DNA of 64,000 nucleotides from an uncultured Eubacteriales bacterium (GCA_900544985.1 UQXK01000002.1:1-64000), one strand, 5' to 3'. Shown: positions 16,376-25,462, counted from the first letter of the stretch. Numbers and translations: made by a program. Notes: a model not told the origin generated them from the sequence alone.

Positions 16376-18667
16376 AGTCTTTTTCTCCTTTTTATATTTG
16401 ATTTTATTTTTTCTTTTTCTGTCGTGTTTCGGGTTTCTTATATTGAAAAGATTGAGTCTTAACGCATTCGTTACAACACAGAAACTCGAAAGGCTCATAG
16501 CCGCCGCCCCGAACATGGGATTGAGTTCTATTCCGAAAGAAACAAAAGCCCCGATTGCAAGCGGTATACCCACAACATTGTATATAAATGCCCAAAAGAG
16601 ATTTTCGTGTATATTCCGAAGCGTAGCACGGCTGAGCCTTATCGCCGCCGCAACGTCGGATAGGTTGCTGTTCATAAGGACCACGTCTGCGGCGTCTATT
16701 GCAATATCAGTTCCCGCGCCGATAGACATTCCTATGTCGGCGCTTGTGAGCGCGGGCGCGTCGTTTATGCCGTCGCCTACCATTATGACTTTGCCGTACT
16801 TTTTAAGTTCGGAGACTACCTTGGATTTTCCGTCAGGTAAAACTTCGGCTACAACTTCCTCTATTCCGACCTCTTTTCCGATGGCAGAAGCGGTGTTTTT
16901 GTTGTCCCCCGTTATCATTACCGTCTTTATTCCCATATCCGAAAGCTCTTTTATTGCCTTTGCGCTGTCCTCTTTTATCGTATCGGCAACTGCAATGATA
17001 CCGAAGAACTCTTTTTCTGAGGCAAAATACATAGGAGTTTTTCCGTTATTCGAAAGCTTTTCAGACTCCTTTTCCGCGTCATCCGGAATTTTTGCGATAC
17101 TTTTTATAAAATCGGATTTTCCTGCGTATATCTTTTCCCCCGCAATTTCAGCGCATATTCCGTTTCCAGGAAGAACTTCGAATTTTTCCGTATTCAGAAG
17201 CCCGCTCTTTTCGCTTTCGCCTTTTTGGACGATGGCTTTTGCCAGAGGATGTTCGCTCTTTTTCTCTATGCTGTAAGCTATGGAAAGGAGCGTCTTTTCG
17301 TCCGTTTTTCCGTAAGGAATTATATCCGTTACGACGGGCTCGCCCTTTGTTATCGTTCCCGTTTTGTCCAGAGCCACAACCGCGGCTCTTCCCGTCTCTT
17401 CAAGAGAAACCGCCGTTTTGAATAATATTCCGTTCTTTGCTCCCATGCCGTTTCCGACCATTATTGCAACGGGCGTCGCAAGTCCCAGTGCGCACGGACA
17501 GCTTATAACAAGCACGGAGATACCTCTTGCAAGAGAAAAGCCCACGCTTCTTCCCATGAGAAGCCACATTATTATAGTCAGTGCCGCTATCGTGATTACC
17601 GCGGGAACGAAAACGCCGGATACCTTATCGGCAATTTTCGCGATCGGCGCTTTTGTTGCGGAAGCGTCGCTCACCATTTTTATTATCTGCGAAAGCGTAG
17701 TGTCCTCGCCTACTCTTGTCGCTTCGCATTTCAAAAATCCGGACTGATTCATCGTGGCAGAGGAAACCTTATCTCCCGTTTTCTTGTCCACGGGAATGGA
17801 TTCCCCCGTGAGAGCCGATTCGTTCACGGCGCTCTCTCCCTCTATAACAACTCCGTCCACGGGAATGTTTTCCCCCGGTCTTACGACAAATATATCGCCC
17901 TTTTTTACATCTTCTATTTCCACTTCCGTTTCGACGCCGTCGCGTATGACGGTTGCATTTTTCGGAGCAAGCTTCATAAGCCCTTTTAAAGCACTTGTCG
18001 TTTTTCCCTTTGAAAAAGATTCGAGCATTTTTCCAAGGGTAATAAGCGTCAGTATCATCGCCGCGGATTCAAAATAAAACTCATGGATAAGATGCATTCC
18101 CTCGTCAGGGGATACAGTTGTCATTTTGAAAAGTATATACAGACTGTAACCGAAAGAAGCCGTAGCGCCGAGAGAGACAAGAGTGTCCATATTCGGCGCT
18201 CTGTTTATAAGCCCCCTTATTCCGCTGACAAAAAACTTTTTGTTTATTATCATTATGCATATGCATAGAAGAAGCTGTAAAATTCCTATCGCCATATAAT
18301 TTCCGTCGAGAAAACGCGGAAGCGGAAAGTTCCACATCGTATATCCCATGGAAAAATACATAAGCACAATGAGAAAAACGAGGGAAACTATAAACCTCTT
18401 CCTTAACACAGGCGTTTCTCTGTCTATCAGAGCGTCATCGTAATCGACCTTTGAAGATTTCTTTTCCGCCCCTTTAACAGAAGCTCCGTAGCCTGCCTTT
18501 ACAACCGCGTCTATAATATCCTTGTCGCTTGCAGTTCCGTCCACTCCCATGGAATTGGTAAGAAGGCTTACAGAACAGGAACTTACACCGCTTACCTTCG
18601 AAACCTCTTTTTCCACTCTTGCGCTGCACGCGGCACAGCTCATACCGGTAATATTGAATTGTTTCAT
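16175..18667 (-). CDS. copA: Copper-exporting P1B-type ATPase with N- and C-terminal HMA domains
   Basis: An 830-residue Cu(I) ATPase. N-terminal HMA domain with GMSCAACSARVEKE (Cys11, Cys14), eight membrane segments, actuator TGE (ALTGESIPVD), metal site CPC (VISCPCALGLATP), phosphorylation motif DKTGTITKG and hinge GDGINDAPAL. After the last membrane segment a Lys/Arg-rich linker leads into a second HMA domain (GMMCPHCEGRVKKAL) that looks exactly like the free chaperone CopZ. The join contains an AAAGGAG and an ATG (16375), so the tail could also be translated alone. It exports cytosolic copper across the membrane. Second gene after csoR; ribosome binding site GGAGGTGAT. Confidence 0.95.
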   Translation of the reverse strand: MKQFNITGMSCAACSARVEKEVSKVSGVSSCSVSLLTNSMGVDGTASDKDIIDAVVKAGYGASVKGAEKKSSKVDYDDALIDRETPVLRKRFIVSLVFLIVLMYFSMGYTMWNFPLPRFLDGNYMAIGILQLLLCICIMIINKKFFVSGIRGLINRAPNMDTLVSLGATASFGYSLYILFKMTTVSPDEGMHLIHEFYFESAAMILTLITLGKMLESFSKGKTTSALKGLMKLAPKNATVIRDGVETEVEIEDVKKGDIFVVRPGENIPVDGVVIEGESAVNESALTGESIPVDKKTGDKVSSATMNQSGFLKCEATRVGEDTTLSQIIKMVSDASATKAPIAKIADKVSGVFVPAVITIAALTIIMWLLMGRSVGFSLARGISVLVISCPCALGLATPVAIMVGNGMGAKNGILFKTAVSLEETGRAAVVALDKTGTITKGEPVVTDIIPYGKTDEKTLLSIAYSIEKKSEHPLAKAIVQKGESEKSGLLNTEKFEVLPGNGICAEIAGEKIYAGKSDFIKSIAKIPDDAEKESEKLSNNGKTPMYFASEKEFFGIIAVADTIKEDSAKAIKELSDMGIKTVMITGDNKNTASAIGKEVGIEEVVAEVLPDGKSKVVSELKKYGKVIMVGDGINDAPALTSADIGMSIGAGTDIAIDAADVVLMNSNLSDVAAAIRLSRATLRNIHENLFWAFIYNVVGIPLAIGAFVSFGIELNPMFGAAAMSLSSFCVVTNALRLNLFNIRNPKHDRKRKNKIKYKKEKKTMETTIKIEGMMCPHCEGRVKKALEAIDGVSEAVVSHTAGNAKITHNKSVSVDTLKKAVEEAGYKVI

Positions 18668-18721
18668 TTTATCACCTCCGTGAAAGAATCATTTAACATC
18701 GTATAAATTCAAGTTTTATGT

Positions 18722-19027
18722 TTATTTCATTAGTTTATGCAGTGTCGAAATAAGTTCGTTTACTTTTTCATCATTTCCCGCACGTATATCATCTGCGACA
18801 CAGCTCTTTATATGATTTGCAAGAAGTTCTTTGTTAAAAGCATTGAGCGCGGCATTGACTGCGGAAATCTGAATTAAAATATCGGTGCAGTATGCGTTTT
18901 TTTCCACCATTGATTTTATACCGCGTACCTGTCCCTCTATTCTGTTGAGCCTGTTTATAAGGCTTTTGTATTCCTTTTCGCTTCGCTCTTTTGTTTTGTG
19001 AGATAAGCAACATTCTTTTTCTTCCAT
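18722..19027 (-). CDS. csoR: CsoR copper-sensing repressor
   Basis: A 101-residue all-helical metalloregulator. The Cu(I) ligands of CsoR are present as Cys47 (AYCTDILIQ), His72 and Cys76 (NHIKSCV). The start at 19027 is chosen because GAGGAATTTTATA precedes it and because longer readings would begin inside the promoter. CsoR binds operator DNA without copper and releases it on Cu(I) binding. Here it is first in an operon with copA, 54 bases apart, and its operator is visible in its own promoter. Confidence 0.93.
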   Translation of the reverse strand: MEEKECCLSHKTKERSEKEYKSLINRLNRIEGQVRGIKSMVEKNAYCTDILIQISAVNAALNAFNKELLANHIKSCVADDIRAGNDEKVNELISTLHKLMK

Positions 19028-19052
19028 TATAAAATTCCTCGTTTCCATGTGT

Positions 19053-19081
19053 ATTATATACCCCGTAGGGGTATTTGTCAA
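19053..19081 (-). promoter_or_regulatory. csoR-copA promoter with CsoR operator in the spacer
   Basis: On the minus strand: consensus TTGACA (19081-19076), exactly 17 bases, consensus TATAAT (19058-19053). The spacer holds the dyad ATACCCC-TAC-GGGGTAT (19058-19074), which is the known CsoR-type operator. A bound repressor would cover the -35 to -10 region, giving tight copper-inducible autoregulation. Confidence 0.9.
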
Positions 19082-19402
19082 TACATTTTTTTGATCACAA
19101 TAATAATTTCCCCGTTTAAAAGAAAAATTAAAACAAAAAATATATAAATATGATTTTCCTTTTGCAGAGCCCGTTTTTTCTGTTCAGATCATGCATATTG
19201 GGAATAATTTTTTCTCTGTTCATTTTTTGAATCTATATAATTATTTAATCTAAAACATATTAAATCGCGTTTTTATATCCTTTTTCGTCTTAATACGATA
19301 CATTATATTATTTTTTAATCTGTTTAAGGTTATTTTATCAAATAATGACATTTTGATGTATAAAATTGTTATATATTCAAAAGTTACATTCTGGGAGGAA
19401 TA
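19082..19402. other. AT-rich intergenic region between csoR and an XRE gene
   Basis: About 320 bases, very AT-rich, between divergent genes. Apart from the csoR promoter at its left edge and a GGGAGGA ribosome binding site at its right edge, I see no gene, no strong hairpin and no clear second promoter. Confidence 0.6.
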
Positions 19403-19615
19403 ATGTATACAAGAATACGCGATCTGCGGGAAGACAGGGATCTGAACCAAACACAAATCGCAAAAATGCTCGGAATGTCACAAACAGGATACTCCAAGTA
19501 TGAAACAGGCGAAAACGACATTCCCACGCAAGTTTTGATAAAACTTGCAAGATTTTACAACACAAGTATAGATTATCTTCTGGGAGAGACCGACTCTCGG
19601 ACAAGATATAAATAA
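19403..19615 (+). CDS. Small XRE-family regulator
   Basis: A 70-residue protein that is essentially one lambda-repressor-like HTH: QTQIAKMLGMSQTGYSKYE (residues 16-34) contains the turn and recognition helix, and the conserved SIDYLLGET closes the domain. It has no sensing domain. Strong ribosome binding site GGGAGGA and its own terminator. Target unknown. Confidence 0.88.
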   Translation: MYTRIRDLREDRDLNQTQIAKMLGMSQTGYSKYETGENDIPTQVLIKLARFYNTSIDYLLGETDSRTRYK

Positions 19616-19628
19616 GCATTAAAGTAAA

Positions 19629-19657
19629 ACGCGATATAGTTTTATATCGCGCTTTTT
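19629..19657 (+). terminator. Terminator after the XRE gene
   Basis: 9-bp stem CGCGATATA/TATATCGCG with a four-base loop (19630-19638 with 19643-19651), then T run. Confidence 0.85.
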
Positions 19658-19753
19658 ATTTGCATAAAAACAATTTTGTCTTATTTCCTATTGTAAAAAT
19701 TCAACGTATCCAATATAATGGAAATATATGAAAATCATAAAAAGGATTTTATT

Positions 19754-22700
19754 ATGAATTATATTTTTGAGCGAATAAACCAGATTATCGGAGTTATAAA
19801 CCAGCGTATAACCGTAAAAGAAATCCGTCTTTCCGGATTCCGTTACTGCGAGACCGGATACAAAACCTCAAACACTCCCCCGGATGACGACAAGTTCACA
19901 GACATGCCGTCTGATTTTTCCGTTCAGGACGGAAAAGAACATCATTTCTGGGTAAAGACCGAAGTCAACATTCCGAAAGAATTTATAGGAAAAAGCCTCG
20001 AACTTGCGGACTGTTCTAACAACACGACAGGTTGGAGCGGACAAAACCCTCAAATAATAACATACATAGACGGTCATATGACTGCCTCTTTCGACCATAG
20101 ACATCACGCTATCACAATAGACAACACAAAGGAACACTTTTCCCTTTTACTTTATATATACCTGTCGCCCGTCTCCAAAATATACTCTTTCGGATATTCC
20201 GTCCGAGAAATAGACGAAGCGGCGCGCGAACTGTATTATGACATAAAAGTTCCGCACGATATAATGAGATATCTCGATCCGGATACGAAAAATTATTGTG
20301 AAATAAGAGAAGTTTTGAATAACGCCGTAAATCTTCTCGATTTCCGCGATAAAGGCGAAAGGTGGCATTCTTCCGCTGTTTTAGCGCATGAGTACCTGAA
20401 AACAGAATTCTATGAAAAAATGTGCGGAAATAACAACGTTTTCTGCACCTGCATAGGACACACACATATCGACGTAGCATGGCTCTGGACTTTTGCCCAG
20501 ACGAAAGAAAAAGCGCAGAGGAGCTTTGCTACATTTATCGAACTCATGAAAAAATATCCCGAATTCAAATTTATGAGTTCACAGCCACAGCTCTATAAAT
20601 ATGTAAAAGAAGAAGCTCCCGAGCTTTATGAAAAGATAAAGGAAGCTATAAAAGAAGGACGCTGGGAACCGGAAGGCGCCATGTGGGTCGAAGCCGACTG
20701 CAACCTTTCGGGAGGTGAATCTCTTATCCGTCAGATAATTTACGGAAAACGTTTCTTCCGTGAAGAATTCGGAAAAGACAGCAGAGTTCTCTGGCTTCCC
20801 GACGTATTCGGGTACAGCGCGGCTCTCCCGCAGATACTGAAAAAATGCGGTGTAGACTACTTTGTAACAAGCAAGATAAGCTGGAACGAAACGAATAAAA
20901 TGCCGTATGACACTTTTATGTGGCAAGGTATAGACGGAAGCGAGGTCCTCGCCTATTTCCTTACGGCGCAGGACAAACACCGCGATACAAAGCCCGCCAA
21001 CGGCACTGCATACAACGCGACAACGGAACCTAAAATGGTAGCAGGCACATGGGCGCGCTATCAGCAAAAGGATATCAACAACGACGTGCTCATAACATAC
21101 GGATACGGGGACGGCGGCGGCGGTCCGACAATGGAGCAGATAGAGCTTGCCCGCAGAATGTCTTACGGAATAGAAGGCTGTCCTACTACAAAGCACGGCT
21201 TTGTCCTCGATTTCATGGACAGACTCAATGAAAAAGTCAAAGATAACAAATACTTACCGCACTGGGTAGGTGAACTTTATCTCGAATACCACCGCGGAAC
21301 ATATACATCTCAGGCAAAGAACAAGAAGAACAACAGAAAGAGCGAATTTCTGTATCAGAATGCGGAAACGGCATCTCTTATGGCGGAAAAATTTTTCGGA
21401 GAAAAATATCCCGAAGAAGAACTTCGCAACGGCTGGGAAAATATACTTCTCTGCCAGTTCCATGACGTTATACCCGGCTCTTCCATAAAAGAGGTATACG
21501 AGGACAGCGACCGCATTTACGGAAATATAATTTCGAAAGGCGAAAAAATTCTCGATTCCGCAAGAGAGAATATCGCATCAAATATAAAGACGGACGGCGG
21601 CGTTCTCGTATTCAATCCGAATTCGTTTACATCATCATCTTCTGTAAAACTCGGCGATAAATACATCTATGTAAAGGATATCCCCGCAAAGGGCTATGCC
21701 GTCGTAAGACCGCAGGATAATCTTCCTCTCTTCTCCGATAAAGAAAACCGCATACTCGAAAGCGATTTTCTTAAAGTAGTATTCGACGAAAACATGAATA
21801 TTGTAAGCCTTTACGATAAAAAGGCAAAACGCGAAACTATAAAAAACGGAAAAACGGCAAATACACTTATAGCTTTCGAGGATTATCCACGCGCATACGA
21901 TGCATGGGAGATAACAAATTATTACACCGAAAAATCATGGGATATAACCGATGTCGACGAAGTAAAACTTCTCGATACGGAAGGCTCCCGCGTAGGATTT
22001 TATGTTCGCAGACATTTTGACGATTCGATAATCGAACAGAATATCTATTTGTACTCCAACGAATCAAGACTCGATTTCGAAGCAAAGATAGATTGGAAAA
22101 ACGATCATATTCTGCTGAAAACGGCATTTCCCTTTTCTCTTAATACAGACTTTGCAACTTATGATATCCAGTACGGCAACGTAAGACGCGCAACGCACAG
22201 AAATACGAGCTGGGACGACGCAAAATTCGAAGTTTGCATGCACAAATTCATGGATATTTCGGAACACGGTTACGGTGTCAGCCTTATAAACAACTGCAAA
22301 TACGGATGTGATACGCTCGGTTCCGAAGTAAGGCTTACAATGCTTAAAAGTGCGACATATCCCGATCCTACGGCGGATAAATGCGTACATGAATTTTCTT
22401 ATTCGATATATCCTCACAAGGGTGATTTCAGAGAAGCGGGTACTATCCGCAGAGCCTATGAATTCAACAATCCGATAAAAGCGTCGCTTATCCCGGAACA
22501 GAAGAACGGAAATCTCTCCGAAAGATATTCTTACGTAAATACAGACGGAGAAAACGCATTTATCGAAACCGTCAAAAAGTCAGAGGACGGAAACGGCATA
22601 ATCGTTCGTATCTGCGAGGAATTCAATGAGAGGACCGAAAGAACGCTAGAATTCGGGTTTGATATTTCATCGGCTTATATTTGCGACATGCTCGAAAATG

Positions 22701-22783
22701 AGCTTGAAGAGCTCAAAACCGACGGCAGAAAAGTAACATTCAATTTAAAACCGTTTGAAATCGTCACAATAAAAGTAAAATAA
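19754..22783 (+). CDS. Alpha-mannosidase, GH38
   Basis: A 1009-residue GH38 enzyme of normal length. The zinc-binding and active-site strand GHTHIDVAWLWTFAQTKEK is near residue 240, and the nucleophile Asp lies in WLPDVFGYSAALPQI near residue 340. A helical middle domain and large C-terminal beta domains follow (LIAFEDYPRAYDAWEI, VRRHFDDSIIEQNI). It hydrolyses terminal alpha-mannose with retention. No signal peptide, so it is cytosolic. The ATG at 19754 follows AAAAAGGA and is preferred over 19718. Monocistronic, with a terminator. Linkage specificity cannot be read. Confidence 0.92.
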   Translation: MNYIFERINQIIGVINQRITVKEIRLSGFRYCETGYKTSNTPPDDDKFTDMPSDFSVQDGKEHHFWVKTEVNIPKEFIGKSLELADCSNNTTGWSGQNPQIITYIDGHMTASFDHRHHAITIDNTKEHFSLLLYIYLSPVSKIYSFGYSVREIDEAARELYYDIKVPHDIMRYLDPDTKNYCEIREVLNNAVNLLDFRDKGERWHSSAVLAHEYLKTEFYEKMCGNNNVFCTCIGHTHIDVAWLWTFAQTKEKAQRSFATFIELMKKYPEFKFMSSQPQLYKYVKEEAPELYEKIKEAIKEGRWEPEGAMWVEADCNLSGGESLIRQIIYGKRFFREEFGKDSRVLWLPDVFGYSAALPQILKKCGVDYFVTSKISWNETNKMPYDTFMWQGIDGSEVLAYFLTAQDKHRDTKPANGTAYNATTEPKMVAGTWARYQQKDINNDVLITYGYGDGGGGPTMEQIELARRMSYGIEGCPTTKHGFVLDFMDRLNEKVKDNKYLPHWVGELYLEYHRGTYTSQAKNKKNNRKSEFLYQNAETASLMAEKFFGEKYPEEELRNGWENILLCQFHDVIPGSSIKEVYEDSDRIYGNIISKGEKILDSARENIASNIKTDGGVLVFNPNSFTSSSSVKLGDKYIYVKDIPAKGYAVVRPQDNLPLFSDKENRILESDFLKVVFDENMNIVSLYDKKAKRETIKNGKTANTLIAFEDYPRAYDAWEITNYYTEKSWDITDVDEVKLLDTEGSRVGFYVRRHFDDSIIEQNIYLYSNESRLDFEAKIDWKNDHILLKTAFPFSLNTDFATYDIQYGNVRRATHRNTSWDDAKFEVCMHKFMDISEHGYGVSLINNCKYGCDTLGSEVRLTMLKSATYPDPTADKCVHEFSYSIYPHKGDFREAGTIRRAYEFNNPIKASLIPEQKNGNLSERYSYVNTDGENAFIETVKKSEDGNGIIVRICEEFNERTERTLEFGFDISSAYICDMLENELEELKTDGRKVTFNLKPFEIVTIKVK

Positions 22784-22787
22784 AACA

Positions 22788-22820
22788 GAATCGGGCTTTA
22801 AAACAGCCCGATTTTCCTTT
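22788..22820 (+). terminator. Terminator after GH38 gene
   Basis: 9-bp perfect stem AATCGGGCT/AGCCCGATT (22789-22797 with 22805-22813) followed by a T-rich tract. Confidence 0.85.
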
Positions 22821-22861
22821 TTCAACAATTACAAAATATGCATAAAAATATTTTTTGAAAA

Positions 22862-22878
22862 TCCAACTTGAAGTTGGA
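22862..22878. promoter_or_regulatory. 17-bp palindrome, candidate operator
   Basis: Perfect dyad TCCAACTT-G-AAGTTGGA about 30 bases upstream of a promoter for an XRE regulator. The size and symmetry suit a small HTH dimer. It could also be a short hairpin. Confidence 0.4.
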
Positions 22879-22909
22879 CGATTTTTATGTTTTTCAAACA
22901 GATGAGTTA

Positions 22910-22937
22910 TTGAATAGAAAACATTTATAAGTATAAT
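22910..22937 (+). promoter_or_regulatory. Promoter of XRE regulator gene
   Basis: TTGAAT (22910-22915), 16-base spacer, TATAAT (22932-22937). Confidence 0.6.
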
Positions 22938-22980
22938 AAAAATATAAGCAAAAGATTTCAGATAAAAAGGAGGATTTTTA

Positions 22981-23427
22981 ATGGATATTTCTAAGTTAAA
23001 TGAAAACATAGCGTTTTTCCGTAAAAAAAGAGGAATTACGCAAGAAGAGCTTGCAAATGCACTCGGAGTTACAAATCAGGCGGTGAGCAAATGGGAGAGC
23101 GGAAAATGCGCTCCCGATATTCAACTTCTTCCGGATATTGCGGAATATTTTAATATTTCCATAGATGAATTGTTCGGGCGTTCCGTAAATTCCGATATTT
23201 CCACAAAAATTCAGTCCTCGAAAGAAACTTCTTCAAAGCTTGACGCCGCGATCAATATTGCTTCAAAAAAAGGATATATATCAAGTTCGATTTTGCAATT
23301 TAAACTAAGAATAGGTTGCGATGAAAGCCGAAAACTGATTCAGGATATGGAGTCTCTCGGTTATATCAAAAAGGATGAATATTCTTCCTATAAATATAAA
23401 TTTATTTCACCGCAAGAGCAAATATAG
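22981..23427 (+). CDS. XRE-family regulator with C-terminal winged-helix-like region
   Basis: A 148-residue protein. Residues 5-60 are a lambda-repressor-like HTH (TQEELANALGVTNQAVSKWE), followed by SIDELFG. Residues 90-145 (AINIASKKGYISSSILQFKLRIG, then DMESLGYIKKDEYS) resemble the FtsK-gamma-like winged helix that ends some small regulators, but I am not sure. Strong ribosome binding site AAAGGAGG. It ends with a TAG stop. The next gene is another XRE regulator 63 bases on. Confidence 0.85.
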   Translation: MDISKLNENIAFFRKKRGITQEELANALGVTNQAVSKWESGKCAPDIQLLPDIAEYFNISIDELFGRSVNSDISTKIQSSKETSSKLDAAINIASKKGYISSSILQFKLRIGCDESRKLIQDMESLGYIKKDEYSSYKYKFISPQEQI

Positions 23428-23490
23428 CAACAGCGCGTTGCTTGCTTTCGTAAAGCAAAGATGATACAATATCGTCGAGGTGATGATTTT

Positions 23491-23940
23491 ATGGAAACAA
23501 AAGATATTATACTTGAACTCAGAACAAAAAACGGACTTTCGCAAGACGAACTCTCCGAAAAAGTTTTCGTAACAAGACAAGCTGTTTCCCGCTGGGAAAA
23601 CGGTGAAACCATTCCGAATACGGAAACATTAAAATTACTGTCAAAACTGTTTGATGTCTCAATCAATACGCTTTTGGGTTCTCCGCGAAAACTTATATGC
23701 CAATGCTGCGGAATGCCGCTTGACGATTCCTCGATAAGCCGCGAAACAGACGGAACATTCAATGAAGAATATTGCAAATGGTGCTACACCGACGGAAAAT
23801 ATGTTTATACAAACCTTTCTCAACTGACAGATTTTCTGGTCGAACATTTGTCTTCTGAAAACTTCCCGAAAGATAAAGCGAGAGCTTTTTTTGAAGAGCA
23901 ATTGCCGAAGCTTAACTACTGGAAAGAAAAGCAAAAATAA
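23491..23940 (+). CDS. XRE regulator fused to a zinc-ribbon domain
   Basis: A 149-residue protein. Residues 1-65 are an XRE HTH (LSQDELSEKVFVTRQAVSRWE). Residues 66-140 match the putative zinc ribbon of clostridial proteins: CQCCGMPLDD and EYCKWCYTDG provide four Cys for a metal, and the tail LPKLNYWKEK is usual. Start at 23491 because CGAGGTGATGATTTT precedes it. Likely a transcription regulator that senses a metal or small signal; target unknown. Confidence 0.88.
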   Translation: METKDIILELRTKNGLSQDELSEKVFVTRQAVSRWENGETIPNTETLKLLSKLFDVSINTLLGSPRKLICQCCGMPLDDSSISRETDGTFNEEYCKWCYTDGKYVYTNLSQLTDFLVEHLSSENFPKDKARAFFEEQLPKLNYWKEKQK

Positions 23941-23952
23941 AAATCTCTTATC

Positions 23953-24006
23953 AAAGTGCAGATGATCTGTCAAAATTCCGAAAAACAGATTATCTGCACT
24001 TTTTTT
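23953..24006 (+). terminator. Terminator after XRE/zinc-ribbon gene
   Basis: 16-bp stem with one G-T pair (23955-23970 with 23985-24000), 14-base loop, T7 run. Confidence 0.85.
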
Positions 24007-24096
24007 GACATTCCGGGATAAATGTGGTATAAATTTATATAAAGCAGAATGATTTTTACTTTTTCAAATCATAAAGGAGCAATTTTTTCAAAGTTT

Positions 24097-24522
24097 ATGA
24101 TAAAAGAACTCGTACATGACCCGATTTTTCTTGCAGGAAAATCGGAAACAGCCGCAAAAGAAGATTTACCTGTCGCAGATGATCTTCTCGATACCTTAAA
24201 AGCACATAAAGATACCTGCGTCGGCATGGCGGCAAATATGATAGGTGTAAAAAAATGTATCATCGCCTTTCTCGATGAGAGCGGTATTACACCAATATAC
24301 ACTGTCATGCTCAACCCGGAAATAATCAAAAAAGACGGTGCATACGATACGGAAGAAAGTTGCCTTTCCCTTCTCGGCGGACCGCGCAAATGCAAACGGT
24401 ATAGGACAATAAAAGTGCGCTATCAGACGGCGGAAATGCAGACACGTATAAAGACGTATTCGGGCTTTACCGCGCAAATAATTCAGCATGAGGTAGACCA
24501 TACTCTCGGAATATTGATATAG
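24097..24522 (+). CDS. Peptide deformylase-like protein
   Basis: About 141 residues. The three deformylase motifs are recognisable: GMAANMIG (43-50) for the usual GxGLAAPQ, EESCLSL (Cys89) for EGCLS, and QHEVDH (130-135), giving the Cys-His-His metal site and catalytic Glu. The Gln of motif 1 and the Gly of motif 2 are replaced. It should remove N-formyl groups from Met or act on a related substrate. The start is uncertain: 24097 matches the family N-terminus but has a distant AAAGGAG; 24049 is an alternative. It is not next to fmt, so it is probably a second, divergent copy. Confidence 0.8.
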   Translation: MIKELVHDPIFLAGKSETAAKEDLPVADDLLDTLKAHKDTCVGMAANMIGVKKCIIAFLDESGITPIYTVMLNPEIIKKDGAYDTEESCLSLLGGPRKCKRYRTIKVRYQTAEMQTRIKTYSGFTAQIIQHEVDHTLGILI

Positions 24523-24574
24523 TTGAAACAGTTGTGCTCAATATAATAAGTGATTTTTTCGGAAAGGAAGCTAT

Positions 24575-25366
24575 ATGCAATACATACTTGTAACAGGCGC
24601 ATACGGCGGTATGGGCAAAGCAACCGTAAAAAAGCTATGCGGGCAAGGTTTTACCGTATTTGCGCTCGATAAAAAAATCGGAGAAGCGGGAAAAAACGTT
24701 ATCCCCATAGAAGCAGATATAACCGATAAAAAAAGCATAAAACACGCTGTCGAAGAAGTCGGGAAAATAACGGATAAACTTTTTGCCATAGTACACTACG
24801 CAGGCATCTATATGCTCGATTCTCTTATGGAAATGGAAAATTCGGATTTTGAACGAATATTCCGTATAAATCTTTTCGGCGCATTTCTTATAAATAAAGC
24901 TTTTCTCCCATTTCTTTGCAAAGACAGCAAAATAATAATAACCACAAGCGAGCTTGCTCCTCTCGATCCTCTTCCGTTTACGGGAATTTACGCCGTAACG
25001 AAAAGCGCGCTCGATAAATATGCTTATTCTCTGCGTATGGAGCTGCAACTCATCGGAATTCCGGTTTCCGTTATTCGTGCGGGAGCGGTCAAAACAGAAA
25101 TGCTCGGCGTTTCCACAAATGCACTCGATCGTTTCTGCAATAAAACCTCGCTTTATAAATGCAATGCCGAGCGTTTTAAAAAAATCGTCGACAGTGTGGA
25201 AGCCAAAAGCGTTTCTTCGGAAAAAATAGCGGATAAAACATTGAAGATACTAGGAAAAAAGAATCCTGCGTTCATATACAATATAAATCGCAATCCCCTT
25301 CTGCGGCTGCTTGATTTTCTTCCGAAACGTTTACAGCTTTGGATTATCAGACAGGTATTAAAATAA
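24575..25366 (+). CDS. Short-chain dehydrogenase/reductase
   Basis: A 263-residue SDR. Cofactor loop TGAYGGMGK (residues 7-15), catalytic Ser in TTSELAP and YAVTK with the Tyr and Lys pair. After the Rossmann fold, a C-terminal tail of basic and hydrophobic residues (LLRLLDFLPKRLQLWIIRQ) may contact membrane. Classical SDRs oxidise or reduce alcohols, ketones or lipids with NAD(P); substrate unknown. Ribosome binding site GAAAGGAAG. Separate from neighbours by its own terminator. Confidence 0.88.
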   Translation: MQYILVTGAYGGMGKATVKKLCGQGFTVFALDKKIGEAGKNVIPIEADITDKKSIKHAVEEVGKITDKLFAIVHYAGIYMLDSLMEMENSDFERIFRINLFGAFLINKAFLPFLCKDSKIIITTSELAPLDPLPFTGIYAVTKSALDKYAYSLRMELQLIGIPVSVIRAGAVKTEMLGVSTNALDRFCNKTSLYKCNAERFKKIVDSVEAKSVSSEKIADKTLKILGKKNPAFIYNINRNPLLRLLDFLPKRLQLWIIRQVLK

Positions 25367-25429
25367 TACAAATATAAATATAATTCTATCTGTATAACAC
25401 CGAACATAATCTGATATTTTCCGACTTCT

Positions 25430-25462
25430 CGCCCATGCGATAATCGCGTGGGTCTGTTTTTT
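25430..25462 (+). terminator. Terminator after SDR gene
   Basis: 8-bp stem CCCATGCG/CGCGTGGG with one G-T pair (25432-25439 with 25445-25452), five-base loop, then TCTGTTTTTTT. Confidence 0.8.

Noticed and set aside
16359..17276. 305-codon plus-strand frame opposite copA
   Set aside because: Shadow of the P-type ATPase, whose motifs are all intact on the minus strand.
18722..19081. Longer csoR start at 19081
   Set aside because: It would begin inside the -35 box of its own promoter; the ATG at 19027 has a proper ribosome binding site.
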